A stretch of DNA of 64,000 nucleotides from Sulfurisoma sp963709555 (lineage in GTDB: Bacteria; Pseudomonadota; Gammaproteobacteria; Burkholderiales; Rhodocyclaceae), in assembly GCA_963709555.1 (NCBI GenBank), contig CAVPWR010000007.1, positions 1 to 64,000 on the forward strand, given 5' to 3'. The translations under genes and the position numbers were made by a program. Shown in pieces: positions 35,859 through 44,921 of this stretch (the first letter of the stretch is position 1; every line of letters starts with the position of its first letter). The notes beneath the pieces were generated by a model, which saw nothing but the letters and a program-made list of their open reading frames with translations, did not search any database and had not been told where the DNA came from.

Positions 35859-37106
35859 TCAATCGCCATAAACCGGGAACTTCTTGCACAGCGCGGCTAC
35901 TTCGCCGCGCACGCGCGCCAGCACGGCCTCGTCGTTGGGTGCATCGAGCACGTCGGCGATCAGCTCGGCGACCTGCTCGGCCTCGATCTCGGTGAAGCCG
36001 CGGGTGGTCATGGCCGGCGTGCCGATGCGGATGCCGGAGGTGACGAAGGGCTTCTGCGGGTCGTTGGGGATGGCGTTCTTGTTGACGGTGAGGTGCGCCT
36101 TGCCCAGCGCGGCTTCGGCTTCCTTGCCGGTGATGTTCTTGGCCTGCAGGTCGACGAGGAAGACGTGGGATTCGGTGCGGCCGGAAACGATGCGCAGGCC
36201 GCGCGCCTTCAGCACCTTGCACATCACCTGGGCGTTGTCGATCACCAGTTCCTGGTAGTTCTTGAACTCCGGCGTCATGGCCTCCTTGAAGGCCACGGCC
36301 TTGGCGGCGATGACGTGCTCCAGCGGGCCGCCCTGCAGGCCGGGGAAGATGGCCGAGTTGATGGCCTTCTCGTGCTCGGCCTTCATCAGGATCAGGCCGC
36401 CGCGCGGGCCGCGCAGGGTCTTGTGGGTGGTCGAGGTGACGACGTCGGCATGCGGCACCGGGTTCGGATAAAAGCCGGCGGCGACGAGGCCGGCGTAGTG
36501 GGCCATGTCCACCATGAAGATGGCGCCGACGGCCTTGGCCACCTTGGCGAAGCGCGCGAAGTCGATCTTCAGCGCATAGGCCGAGGCGCCGGCGATGATC
36601 AGCTTGGGCTTGTGCTCGTGCGCCAGCTTCTCCATCGCGTCGTAGTCGATCTCTTCCTTGGCCGTCAGGCCATAGGGCACGACCTTGAACCACTTGCCGC
36701 TCATGTTGAGCGCCATGCCGTGGGTGAGGTGGCCGCCTTCGGCCAGGCTCATGCCGAGGATGGTGTCGCCGGGCTTGAGGAAGGCGAGGAACACGGCCTG
36801 GTTGGCCTGCGAGCCGGAATTGGGCTGGACATTGGCGCAGTCGGCGCCGTAGAGCTTCTTGGCGCGGTCGATGGCCAGCTGCTCGGTGACGTCGACGTTC
36901 TCGCAGCCGCCGTAGTAGCGCTTGCCGGGGTAGCCCTCGGCATACTTGTTGGTGAGCTGGGAACCCTGCGCTTCCATCACCGCGCAGGAGACATAGTTCT
37001 CGGAGGCGATCAGTTCGATGTGATCTTGCTGGCGCTTGTTTTCGGCCTCGATCGAGGCCCACAGTTCGGGATCGGTCTTGGCTAGGGTATTTTTCTTCGA
37101 GAACAT
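35859..37106 (-). CDS. glyA: Serine hydroxymethyltransferase GlyA
   Basis: A 415-residue PLP enzyme converting serine and tetrahydrofolate to glycine and methylene-tetrahydrofolate, feeding thymidylate synthesis (thyA is in this window). Seen: LIASENYVSCAV, YPGKRYYGGCENVD, PLP lysine in VVTSTTHKTLRGPRGG, and SGIRIGTPAMTTRGF. Full length and intact. The spacer to nrdR (35725-35858) holds a GC-rich stretch with CCCCTTCGCCAGGAAGGGGG, possibly a hairpin, and nothing else recognisable. Confidence 0.97.
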   Translation of the reverse strand: MFSKKNTLAKTDPELWASIEAENKRQQDHIELIASENYVSCAVMEAQGSQLTNKYAEGYPGKRYYGGCENVDVTEQLAIDRAKKLYGADCANVQPNSGSQANQAVFLAFLKPGDTILGMSLAEGGHLTHGMALNMSGKWFKVVPYGLTAKEEIDYDAMEKLAHEHKPKLIIAGASAYALKIDFARFAKVAKAVGAIFMVDMAHYAGLVAAGFYPNPVPHADVVTSTTHKTLRGPRGGLILMKAEHEKAINSAIFPGLQGGPLEHVIAAKAVAFKEAMTPEFKNYQELVIDNAQVMCKVLKARGLRIVSGRTESHVFLVDLQAKNITGKEAEAALGKAHLTVNKNAIPNDPQKPFVTSGIRIGTPAMTTRGFTEIEAEQVAELIADVLDAPNDEAVLARVRGEVAALCKKFPVYGD

Positions 37107-37145
37107 GGCTGGGTGTCCGTCAGATTGGGGAAACGACGGATTTTA

Positions 37146-37779
37146 TCACTCGACCACCTGCTCCAAGACCCGTTCGAGGTGGTGGCGGTCGGCCCAAGTC
37201 TGCAGGTGCCAGCCATGGGCGTCGATGGTGAACCAGTTGAGCGCGCAGTTGGGAATCTTGAAGTCACGCGGCGCCTCGAGCGTGCGGCCGGTCGCCTTGC
37301 GGTAAATGATGTCGAGCACCCCGCCGTGGGAAACCGCCAGGATGGTCTGGCCGGCGTGGTGGCGGACCAGCCACTCCACCCCGGCGACGACGCGGGCGGC
37401 GAAGCCGCGCAGGCTTTCGCCAGTCCCGAAGTCGTAGTCGGGGTCGCGCACGACGTAGCGGGCATGGGCTTCGGGGATTTTCTGCGCCCCTTCCTCGGCC
37501 GTCAGGCCCTGAAAGACGCCGTAGTGCCGCTCGCGCAGTTGCGGTGACGGGACGGACTTCGAGGCCGAGCCGCTCGGCTGCCGCCTGCGCCGTCTGCCAG
37601 GCGCGGCCGAGGTCGCTGGCGTAAAGCGCGGCGAACTGATGGTGGGCCACGCCGAAGGCCGTCGCCATCGCCTGGGCGCGTCCCGTCTCGTTGAGCGGGA
37701 TGTCGGTATGGCCCTGGATGCGCTTTTCGGCGTTCCAGTCGGTTTCGCCGTGGCGAACGATGCAGAGACGGGTAGGCAT
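37146..37779 (-). CDS. Histidine phosphatase family protein, one apparent frame break
   Basis: About 210 codons. N-terminal RHG motif TRLCIVRHGETDWNAEKRIQG, then after a frame break near 37553 the expected RERHYGVFQGLTAEEG and the second histidine in ILAVSHGGVLDIIY. This pattern fits the broad phosphoglycerate-mutase-like phosphatase family (CobC/GpmB-like); substrate unknown. Upstream of glyA on the same strand and divergent from dctQ. A short inverted repeat TCCGTC/GACGGA lies in the 39-base gap to glyA. Confidence 0.75.
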
Positions 37780-37927
37780 GGTTCAAAGTCGGCTTGCGGC
37801 TTTCCAGAGGCGGCGCCACAAGGCGGGAATACGGATTAAGCTACGCGCCCATAACAGCGCCGCCCCGGACCCGGGCGCGGTAGCCATTGTAACCATGGCA
37901 AGTACCACAATGGAGGAGTTACCCGGC

Positions 37928-38578
37928 ATGAATGCCCTGCTCAAGCTTTCGGGCCTGATCGACGGCTTGAGCGAGCGCGTCGGCCGCGCCACGATCTGGC
38001 TGATCCTGGTCGTCGTGATCATCAGCGCCGGCAACGCCGTGTCGCGCTTCGCCCTCAATCTCAGCTCGAATGCGATGCTCGAGATCCAGTGGTACCTGTT
38101 CTCGGCGATCTTCCTCTTCTGCGCCGCTTATGTGCTGAAGAAGAACGAGCATATCCGCATCGACGTCATCACCGGCCGCTTTTCCGCCCGCGTGCAGAAC
38201 TGGATCGACGTCTTCGGCATCCTCGTTTTCCTGCTGCCGATGGCGCTGCTGATCGGCTATCTGTCGTGGCCGGTGTTCATGAACGCCTGGACCAGCGGCG
38301 AGATGTCGTCCAACCCCGGCGGCTTGATCCGCTGGCCGGTGCGCCTGATGGTGCCCATCGGTTTCGCCCTGCTGATCCTGCAAGCCGTTTCGGAACTGAT
38401 CAAGCGCATCGCCTTCCTCACCGGTGCCGGCCCCAACGTACTGTCCAAGGAGAACGGACCCAGCGCCGAGCAGGAACTGGCCGAGGCCATCAAGCAGCAC
38501 CATATCGCACCCGAGGTCGCCGACATCGTCGGCATGAACCGGGGCATGGTGAATGGCAAGGAAGGGGACTCGAAATGA
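37928..38578 (+). CDS. TRAP transporter small membrane subunit DctQ
   Basis: A 216-residue protein with four membrane helices (TIWLILVVVIISAGNAVS, LFSAIFLFCAAYVL, VFGILVFLLPMALLIGYL, LMVPIGFALLILQAVSELI) and the family signature KKNEHIRIDVI. Start at 37928 has GGAGGAG 12 bases upstream. Unusually long hydrophilic C-terminal tail (ENGPSAEQELAEAIKQHH). It overlaps dctM by 4 bases. Part of a sodium- or proton-driven uptake system for organic acids. Confidence 0.88.
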   Translation: MNALLKLSGLIDGLSERVGRATIWLILVVVIISAGNAVSRFALNLSSNAMLEIQWYLFSAIFLFCAAYVLKKNEHIRIDVITGRFSARVQNWIDVFGILVFLLPMALLIGYLSWPVFMNAWTSGEMSSNPGGLIRWPVRLMVPIGFALLILQAVSELIKRIAFLTGAGPNVLSKENGPSAEQELAEAIKQHHIAPEVADIVGMNRGMVNGKEGDSK

Positions 38579-40311
38579 CCGAGTTCCTCATCGCCAACAT
38601 GGCGCCGATCATCTTCGGCTCGCTGGTGCTGTTCCTGCTGCTCGGCTTCCCCGTCGCCTTCGCGCTGGCCGCCAACGGCATCGTCTTCGGCTTCATCGGC
38701 ATCGAGCTGGGCCTGTTCCAGCCGACCTTCTTCCAGGCCCTGCCGGAACGGATCTTCGGCGGCATCATGAACAACGACACCCTCCTGGCCATCCCCTTCT
38801 TCACCTTCATGGGGCTGATCCTCGAGCGTTCGGGCATGGCCGAGGACCTGCTCGAAACCATCGGCCAGCTGTTCGGCCCGATCCGCGGCGGCCTCGCCTA
38901 CGCGGTGATCTTCGTCGGCGCCATGCTCGCCGCCACCACCGGCGTGGTCGCCGCCTCGGTGATCTCGATGGGCCTGATCTCGCTGCCCATCATGCTGCGC
39001 TACGGCTACGACCGGCGGCTGGCCTCGGGCGTCATCGCCGCCTCGGGCACGCTGGCGCAGATCATCCCCCCTTCGCTGGTGCTGATCATCATCGCCGACC
39101 AGCTCGGCAAGTCGGTCGGCGACATGTACAAGGGCGCCTTCGTGCCGGGCTTCGTCCTCACCGGCCTGTACCTGGCCTACGTGATGGGCATGACCATCTT
39201 CTACCCGAAGTCGGCGCCGGCGCTGCCGCCCGAGGCGCGCATCTTCCGCGAGCCCAGCGGCAAGACCGGCGGCACCTCCCTGCTGCTGCTGACCGCGATC
39301 TCGTCCGCCGCCGCCATCGGCTGGGCCATGAGCCAGCCGGCCGACAAGCCGACCGACGAAATGATCGTCGTGGCCATGTGCATCGGCATGGCCGTCGCCT
39401 TTACGCTGGCCATGCTCAGCCGCCTGCTCAAGCTCGGCCTGTTTTCGAAGATGGCCGAGCGCGTCACCTTCGTCCTGATCCCGCCGCTGGCGCTGATCTT
39501 CCTCGTGCTCGGCACCATTTTCCTCGGCATCGCCACCCCGACCGAGGGCGGCGCCATGGGCGCGGCCGGCGCGCTGATCATGGCGGTGTCGCGCAAGCGG
39601 CTGTCGTGGTCGCTGCTCAAGCAGGCGATGGATTCGACCGCCAAGCTCACCACCTTCGTCGTCTTCATCCTCGTCGGCGCCCGCGTCTTCAGCCTGACCT
39701 TCTACGGCGTCGACGGCCACAAGTGGGTCGAGCACCTGCTCAGCGACCTGCCCGGCGGCCAGCTCGGATTCCTCATCGTGGTGAACGCCCTGGTCTTCTT
39801 CCTCGCGTTCTTCCTCGACTTCTTCGAGCTGGCCTTCATCGTCGTGCCGCTGCTGGCGCCGGTGGCCGACAAGCTGGGCATCGACCTGATCTGGTTCGGC
39901 GTGCTGCTGGCGGTGAACATGCAGACCTCGTTCATGCATCCACCCTTCGGCTTCGCCCTGTTCTACCTGCGCTCGGTGGCACCCAGTTCACCGTTCAAGG
40001 ACCACGTCACCGGCAAGCTCACCGATCCGGTCACCACCGGCCAGATCTACTGGGGCGCGATTCCTTTCGTGGTGATCCAGATCATCATGGTCGGCCTGAT
40101 CATCGCCTTCCCGCAGCTCGTCGGCCACGACAAGCAGCTGACGGATGCCCAGATGGAGCAGCAGGGCCAGGCCATCGACATCCGGAAGATGCTGCAGGAG
40201 GATTCGGCCAAGGATGCGGCCCGCGAGGCCGAGAAAGCCGGTGGTGGTGCGGCAGCCAATGACGGCGACGCGCTGACCAAGGCGCTGCGCGAAGCCAACA
40301 AGCCGCAGTAA
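38575..40311 (+). CDS. TRAP transporter large membrane subunit DctM
   Basis: A 578-residue protein, longer than the usual 430 or so because of a central insert (about residues 215-300) and a charged alanine-rich C-terminal tail (EDSAKDAAREAEKAGGG). About 12-14 helices; conserved IPFFTFMGLILERSGMAEDL, GVVAASVISMG, IIPPSLVLIIIADQ, FLGIATPTEGGAMGA and NMQTSFMHPPFGFALFYL. This extended DctM form occurs with TakP-like binding proteins for 2-oxo acids, but substrate here is inference. Follows dctQ. Confidence 0.88.
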   Translation: MTEFLIANMAPIIFGSLVLFLLLGFPVAFALAANGIVFGFIGIELGLFQPTFFQALPERIFGGIMNNDTLLAIPFFTFMGLILERSGMAEDLLETIGQLFGPIRGGLAYAVIFVGAMLAATTGVVAASVISMGLISLPIMLRYGYDRRLASGVIAASGTLAQIIPPSLVLIIIADQLGKSVGDMYKGAFVPGFVLTGLYLAYVMGMTIFYPKSAPALPPEARIFREPSGKTGGTSLLLLTAISSAAAIGWAMSQPADKPTDEMIVVAMCIGMAVAFTLAMLSRLLKLGLFSKMAERVTFVLIPPLALIFLVLGTIFLGIATPTEGGAMGAAGALIMAVSRKRLSWSLLKQAMDSTAKLTTFVVFILVGARVFSLTFYGVDGHKWVEHLLSDLPGGQLGFLIVVNALVFFLAFFLDFFELAFIVVPLLAPVADKLGIDLIWFGVLLAVNMQTSFMHPPFGFALFYLRSVAPSSPFKDHVTGKLTDPVTTGQIYWGAIPFVVIQIIMVGLIIAFPQLVGHDKQLTDAQMEQQGQAIDIRKMLQEDSAKDAAREAEKAGGGAAANDGDALTKALREANKPQ

Positions 40312-40374
40312 GAATTTCGGCGCCGGCGACGCCCCGAAGGAAGTCCCCTGAGGGACGCGTCAATGAGTTGAACG

Positions 40375-40402
40375 AAAAATCCCCGCCGCGGCGGGGATTT
40401 TT
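40375..40402. terminator. Bidirectional terminator between dctM and dctP
   Basis: Perfect inverted repeat AAAAATCCCCGCC / GGCGGGGATTTTT around GC, with A run before and T run after, so it can end both the dctQM transcript and the opposite dctP transcript. A second weaker hairpin (GTCCCCTGAGGGAC) lies at about 40343-40356. Confidence 0.8.
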
Positions 40403-40420
40403 CTTGGCCGGTGCCCGGCC

Positions 40421-41503
<1,083 letters not shown>

Positions 41504-41616
41504 GCCACGTCTCCTATTCGTATTGTGATGTGCGACTTCCGCGCGCGGGCGCGGAATCGTGCGCCGATACTACTCCGAACGCCGAAAGGTCGGCACCTGC
41601 GGAAAACCACAATCAG

Positions 41617-42969
41617 TTAGTTGCCGGCGACGGTCATCCGGTCGATCAGGATCGAACCGGCCTGCTTCGAGCCGCGGACCACGACGTCCTTGCCGATGGC
41701 GGCGATGCCGCGGAACATTTCCTTGAGGTTGCCGGCGATGGTGATCTCCTCCACCGGATACTGGATTTCGCCGTGCTCGACCCAGTAGCCGGCCGCGCCG
41801 CGCGAGTAGTCGCCGGTGACGTAATTGACGCCGTGGCCGAGCAGCTCGGTCACCAGCAGGCCGCGACCCATCTCCTGCAGCAGTCCCTTGAAGTCGTGCC
41901 GACCCGGCTTGACGATCAGGTTGTGGCTGCCGCCGGCGTTGCCGGTGGTCTGCATGCCGAGTTTCCTGGCTGAATAGGTCGACAGGAAATAGCCCTGCAG
42001 CACGCCATTGCTGATCACGTCGCGCGCCTGCACCGCGACGCCGTCGTCGTCGAACCAGCCCGAGGCCAGGCCCTTGGGTACGAAGGGATCCTCGGCGATC
42101 TGCACGAACTTCGGGAACACCTGGCTGCCGAGCGAGTCGAGCAGGAAGGAGGACTTGCGGTAAAGCGAGCCACCGCTGACAGCATGGACGAAGTTGCCGA
42201 TCAGAGAGGCCGCCAGCGGCGCCTCGAACAGCACCGGCACCTGGCAGGTCTTGAGCTTGCGCGACTTCAGCCGCGACAGCGCGCGCCGTGCCGCGTAGTC
42301 GCCGATGGCCTCGGGCGCGGGAAAATCGGCGGGGTCACGCTTGCTCGAATACCAGTCGTCGCGCTGCATGGCATCGCCCTTGCCGGCAATCGGGGCGCAG
42401 GAAATGTAGTGGCGCGTCGTGGCAAAGCCGCCCATGAAGCCGAGGCTGTTGGCGGAGACGAAGTGCGACTGCTGCGCCGAGACGCTGGCGCCCTCGGTGT
42501 TGGTGATCAGCGGACTGACCTCGAACGCGGCCTGCTCGCAGCGGCGTGCGAGCTCGATGGACTCATCGACCGGCAGCGGCCACGGATGGTAGAGGTCGAG
42601 CTCGGGGCCGCCGGCCCTGGCCAGCAGAGACACATCCGGCAGCCCGGCGCACGGGTCCTCCGCAGTGAACTTGGCGATGGTTGCCGCCTTCTCCACAGTG
42701 GCACGCAGCGCCGCCGGCGAGAAGTCCGAGGTGCTGGCGTTGCCGCGGCGATTACCGAGATAAACGGTGACGCCGATACCCTTGTCGCGGTTGTACTCGA
42801 TGGTCTCGACCTCGCCCTTGCGCACCGTGACCGACTGGCCCTGGCCCTCGGAGACATCGGTCTCGCAGCCCGTGGCGCCGACGCGCCGCGCGTGCTCGAG
42901 GACGTCGGCGGCCAATTGGCGCAGTTGCTCGGGGGTGTGGCTGAATTCGCTGGAGGACCTTGATGACAT
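41617..42969 (-). CDS. pmbA: Metalloprotease PmbA/TldE
   Basis: A 450-residue protein of the TldD/PmbA pair, which processes small modified peptides and antitoxins. Seen: CETDVSEGQGQSVTVRKGEVE, NTEGASVSAQQSHFVSANS, the FDDDGVAVQARDVISNGVLQG block and NLIVKPGRHDFKGLL, YVTGDYSRGAAGYWVEHGEI. PmbA lacks the zinc motif that TldD carries, and none is seen. Divergent from yjgA, the usual arrangement. Confidence 0.94.
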   Translation of the reverse strand: MSSRSSSEFSHTPEQLRQLAADVLEHARRVGATGCETDVSEGQGQSVTVRKGEVETIEYNRDKGIGVTVYLGNRRGNASTSDFSPAALRATVEKAATIAKFTAEDPCAGLPDVSLLARAGGPELDLYHPWPLPVDESIELARRCEQAAFEVSPLITNTEGASVSAQQSHFVSANSLGFMGGFATTRHYISCAPIAGKGDAMQRDDWYSSKRDPADFPAPEAIGDYAARRALSRLKSRKLKTCQVPVLFEAPLAASLIGNFVHAVSGGSLYRKSSFLLDSLGSQVFPKFVQIAEDPFVPKGLASGWFDDDGVAVQARDVISNGVLQGYFLSTYSARKLGMQTTGNAGGSHNLIVKPGRHDFKGLLQEMGRGLLVTELLGHGVNYVTGDYSRGAAGYWVEHGEIQYPVEEITIAGNLKEMFRGIAAIGKDVVVRGSKQAGSILIDRMTVAGN

Positions 42970-42993
42970 GGCGGGATAGGGGATGGGCGAAAG

Positions 42994-42999
42994 CTATAA
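42994..42999 (+). promoter_or_regulatory. Candidate -10 box for yjgA
   Basis: TATAAT stands out in GC-rich sequence 12 bases before the yjgA ATG at 43011, so the message would have a leader of about five bases or none. A clear -35 is not seen. Confidence 0.4.
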
Positions 43000-43010
43000 T
43001 CATAACCGCG

Positions 43011-43592
43011 ATGCGCCATCACCACCCCCCCCACACCAGCGAAGACCCCGACCAGAGCGACAGCGAGGGTGCCGAAAACCTGCCCCCGAGCAAGTCGCAG
43101 CGGAAGCGCGAGTCCACGGCCCTGCAGGTCATGGGGGCTGAACTGGTCGCCCTCTCGCGCGACCAGCTGAAGAAGATCGACCTGCCGGACAACCTGCTGC
43201 TTGCCGTGCGCGATTGCCAGCGCTTCACCAGCCACGGCGCGATCAGCCGCCAGATGCAGTACATCGGCAAGCTCATGCGCGGCATCGATCCGGCGCCGAT
43301 CCAGGCCGTGCTCGACGAGATCAACGGCGTTTCCGCCGCCGCCAACGCGCGCCAGCATGCGCTGGAGCGCCTGCGCGTGCGCCTGCTCGAAGACGAGGCC
43401 GTGCTCGGCGAGATCGCCCGCGACCACCCCGGCACCGACATCACCCACCTGCGCCAGCTGCGCCGCAACGCGCTGAAGGAACAGGAACACAACAAGCCGC
43501 CGCGCGCCTTCCGCGAGATCTTTCGCGTGCTGCGCGAGCTGACACAGGAAAGCCCCCATGACACAGATGACGCTGGAACTGCCGGCGAGTGA
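43011..43592 (+). CDS. yjgA: Ribosome-associated protein YjgA (DarP family, DUF615)
   Basis: A 193-residue basic helical protein associated with late 50S assembly in E. coli. Conserved SKSQRKRESTALQVMGAELV, LPDNLLLAVRDCQRFTSHGAISRQMQYIGKLMR (read in parts) and HLRQLRRNALKEQEHNKPPRAFREIFR. Start at 43011 keeps the usual acidic N-terminus. The eight-C run at 43025-43032 is inside the gene and in frame. Overlaps the mog start by about 35 bases. Confidence 0.9.
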   Translation: MRHHHPPHTSEDPDQSDSEGAENLPPSKSQRKRESTALQVMGAELVALSRDQLKKIDLPDNLLLAVRDCQRFTSHGAISRQMQYIGKLMRGIDPAPIQAVLDEINGVSAAANARQHALERLRVRLLEDEAVLGEIARDHPGTDITHLRQLRRNALKEQEHNKPPRAFREIFRVLRELTQESPHDTDDAGTAGE

Positions 43593-44182
43593 GCCGCTGC
43601 TGATCGGCCTGGTGTCGATCTCGGACCGCGCCTCCAGCGGCGCCTACGAAGACAAGGGCATCCCCGCGCTCAAGGAATGGTTCGCCGCCGCACTGGCCAC
43701 GCCCTGGCGCATGGAAACGCGGCTGATCCCCGACGAGCAGCCGGTCATCGAGCAGACCCTGATCGAGCTCTGCGACTCCGTCGGCTGCCACCTCGTACTC
43801 ACCACCGGCGGCACCGGCCCGGCGCCACGCGACGTCACCCCCGAGGCCACGCTGGCCGTCGCCCACAAGGTGATGCCCGGCTTCGGCGAACAGATGCGCG
43901 CGGTCAGCCTCAAGTACGTGCCCACCGCCATCCTCTCGCGCCAGGTCGGCGCCATCAGGCAACATGCGCGCGGCAAGACGCTGATCCTCAACCTGCCCGG
44001 CCAGCCCAAGGCCATCAAGGAAACCCTCGACGGCATCTTCGCCGCCGTGCCCTACTGCCTCGACCTCATCGGCGCGCCCCAGCGTCGAGACGCACGAGGA
44101 AGTGGTCAAGGCCTTCCGGCCGAAGTCGGCAGTTCCGGGAAAGCCGCGGCGTCGCTCGGCCTGTTCCGCAGAGGCTGGCTAA
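43558..44182 (+). CDS. mog: Molybdopterin adenylyltransferase MogA/MoaB family, frame break near the end
   Basis: About 207 codons. Motifs: IGLVSISDRASSGAYEDKGIPAL, VLTTGGTGPAPRDVTPEAT and LILNLPGQPKAIKETLDGIF, the signature of MogA-type enzymes that adenylate molybdopterin before molybdenum insertion. Near 44078 an extra C in GCCCC shifts the frame; removing it restores VETHEEVVKAFRPKS, the conserved C-terminus, ending at the stop at 44180-44182. Co-transcribed with yjgA. Confidence 0.85.
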
Positions 44183-44258
44183 CGTAGCCCTGTCCGTGAG
44201 ATACTTGCTGCATTGCCATTCATATCTGCGGGTTCAGGCACATGGGTTAACTCGTTAA

Positions 44259-44825
44259 GTGGGCGCCGTCCGAGCATCAGGTTTCACCCTGATCGAACTA
44301 GTCGTGGTGATCACGATTCTGGGCATCCTTGCGGCAGTGGCCCTGCCCCGCTTCGTCAGCTTGCAGGCCGACGCTCGCGCAGCCAAGTTAAACGCGGCAC
44401 GAGGCGCCGTAGCAGGCGCCGCCGACCTGGTTCATGGACGGTTTTTGACGCGAGGGGGCGTCGCAAGATCCGGCAGCCCTGTCCTGGTGTCTGTACCTGC
44501 AGTCACGGCCAACAATACGTCGACTGTCTGCACGGAGAACGGTATTGTTAGCATTACCAACGGTTACCCGTCGGTCGTGCTCACCGCCGCCTTGGGAACG
44601 GGCACTCAGCCGGGGATTATCGGGGCGGCGGGGATTACCGGGGTGTTCAACCCTACAGTCGCGCAGCTTGCTGCTGAGGGCTATACGGTTACCGGTGTGG
44701 GTACGGTACAAACCGTGCAGATCGTTGGCGCAACCACCCCTGCCAACTGTTCATTCACCTACACCGGCCCCGCAGCCGCTGGCGCTGCGGCGATCGTTTC
44801 GGCAACGACGACTTCCGGCTGCTAA
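44259..44825 (+). CDS. Orphan MSHA-like type IV pilin
   Basis: A 188-residue pilin far from the msh cluster. It reads GAVRASGFTLIELVVVITILGILAAVALPRF then SLQADARAAKLNAARGAVAGAA, very close to MshA-type pilins, with three or four cysteines (STVCTENG, ANCSFTY, final C). The only start is GTG 44259, with no ribosome site before it and an extremely short leader, so the true start may be disturbed by sequence error (ATG GGT TAA lies at about 44242). Expression is therefore doubtful. No pilus assembly gene is adjacent. Confidence 0.7.
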   Translation: MGAVRASGFTLIELVVVITILGILAAVALPRFVSLQADARAAKLNAARGAVAGAADLVHGRFLTRGGVARSGSPVLVSVPAVTANNTSTVCTENGIVSITNGYPSVVLTAALGTGTQPGIIGAAGITGVFNPTVAQLAAEGYTVTGVGTVQTVQIVGATTPANCSFTYTGPAAAGAAAIVSATTTSGC

Positions 44826-44921
44826 CCTGCCGTTTGCGCAAGAATTTGGCCTGCCGGGCGAGTCCCGGCAAAGCCAGACCAATCCCGGATAAGTCGGCGG
44901 TAGCGGAACGGTGGTCGCGCC

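Noticed and set aside
37107..37145. Glycine riboswitch before glyA
   Set aside because: Only 39 bases, too short; just a small TCCGTC/GACGGA repeat.
39208..39223. AAGTCGGCGCCGGCG in dctM as another copy of the intragenic repeat
   Set aside because: Lacks the CCGT side and the T run; chance match likely in GC-rich sequence.
38257..39939. Long open frame opposite dctM (about 560 codons)
   Set aside because: Arg/Asp/Gln-rich shadow of a GC-rich gene; dctM on the other strand has clear membrane helices and family motifs.
40311..40336. TTTCGGCGCCGGCGACG after dctM as a repeat copy
   Set aside because: Several mismatches in the core; kept out of the count.
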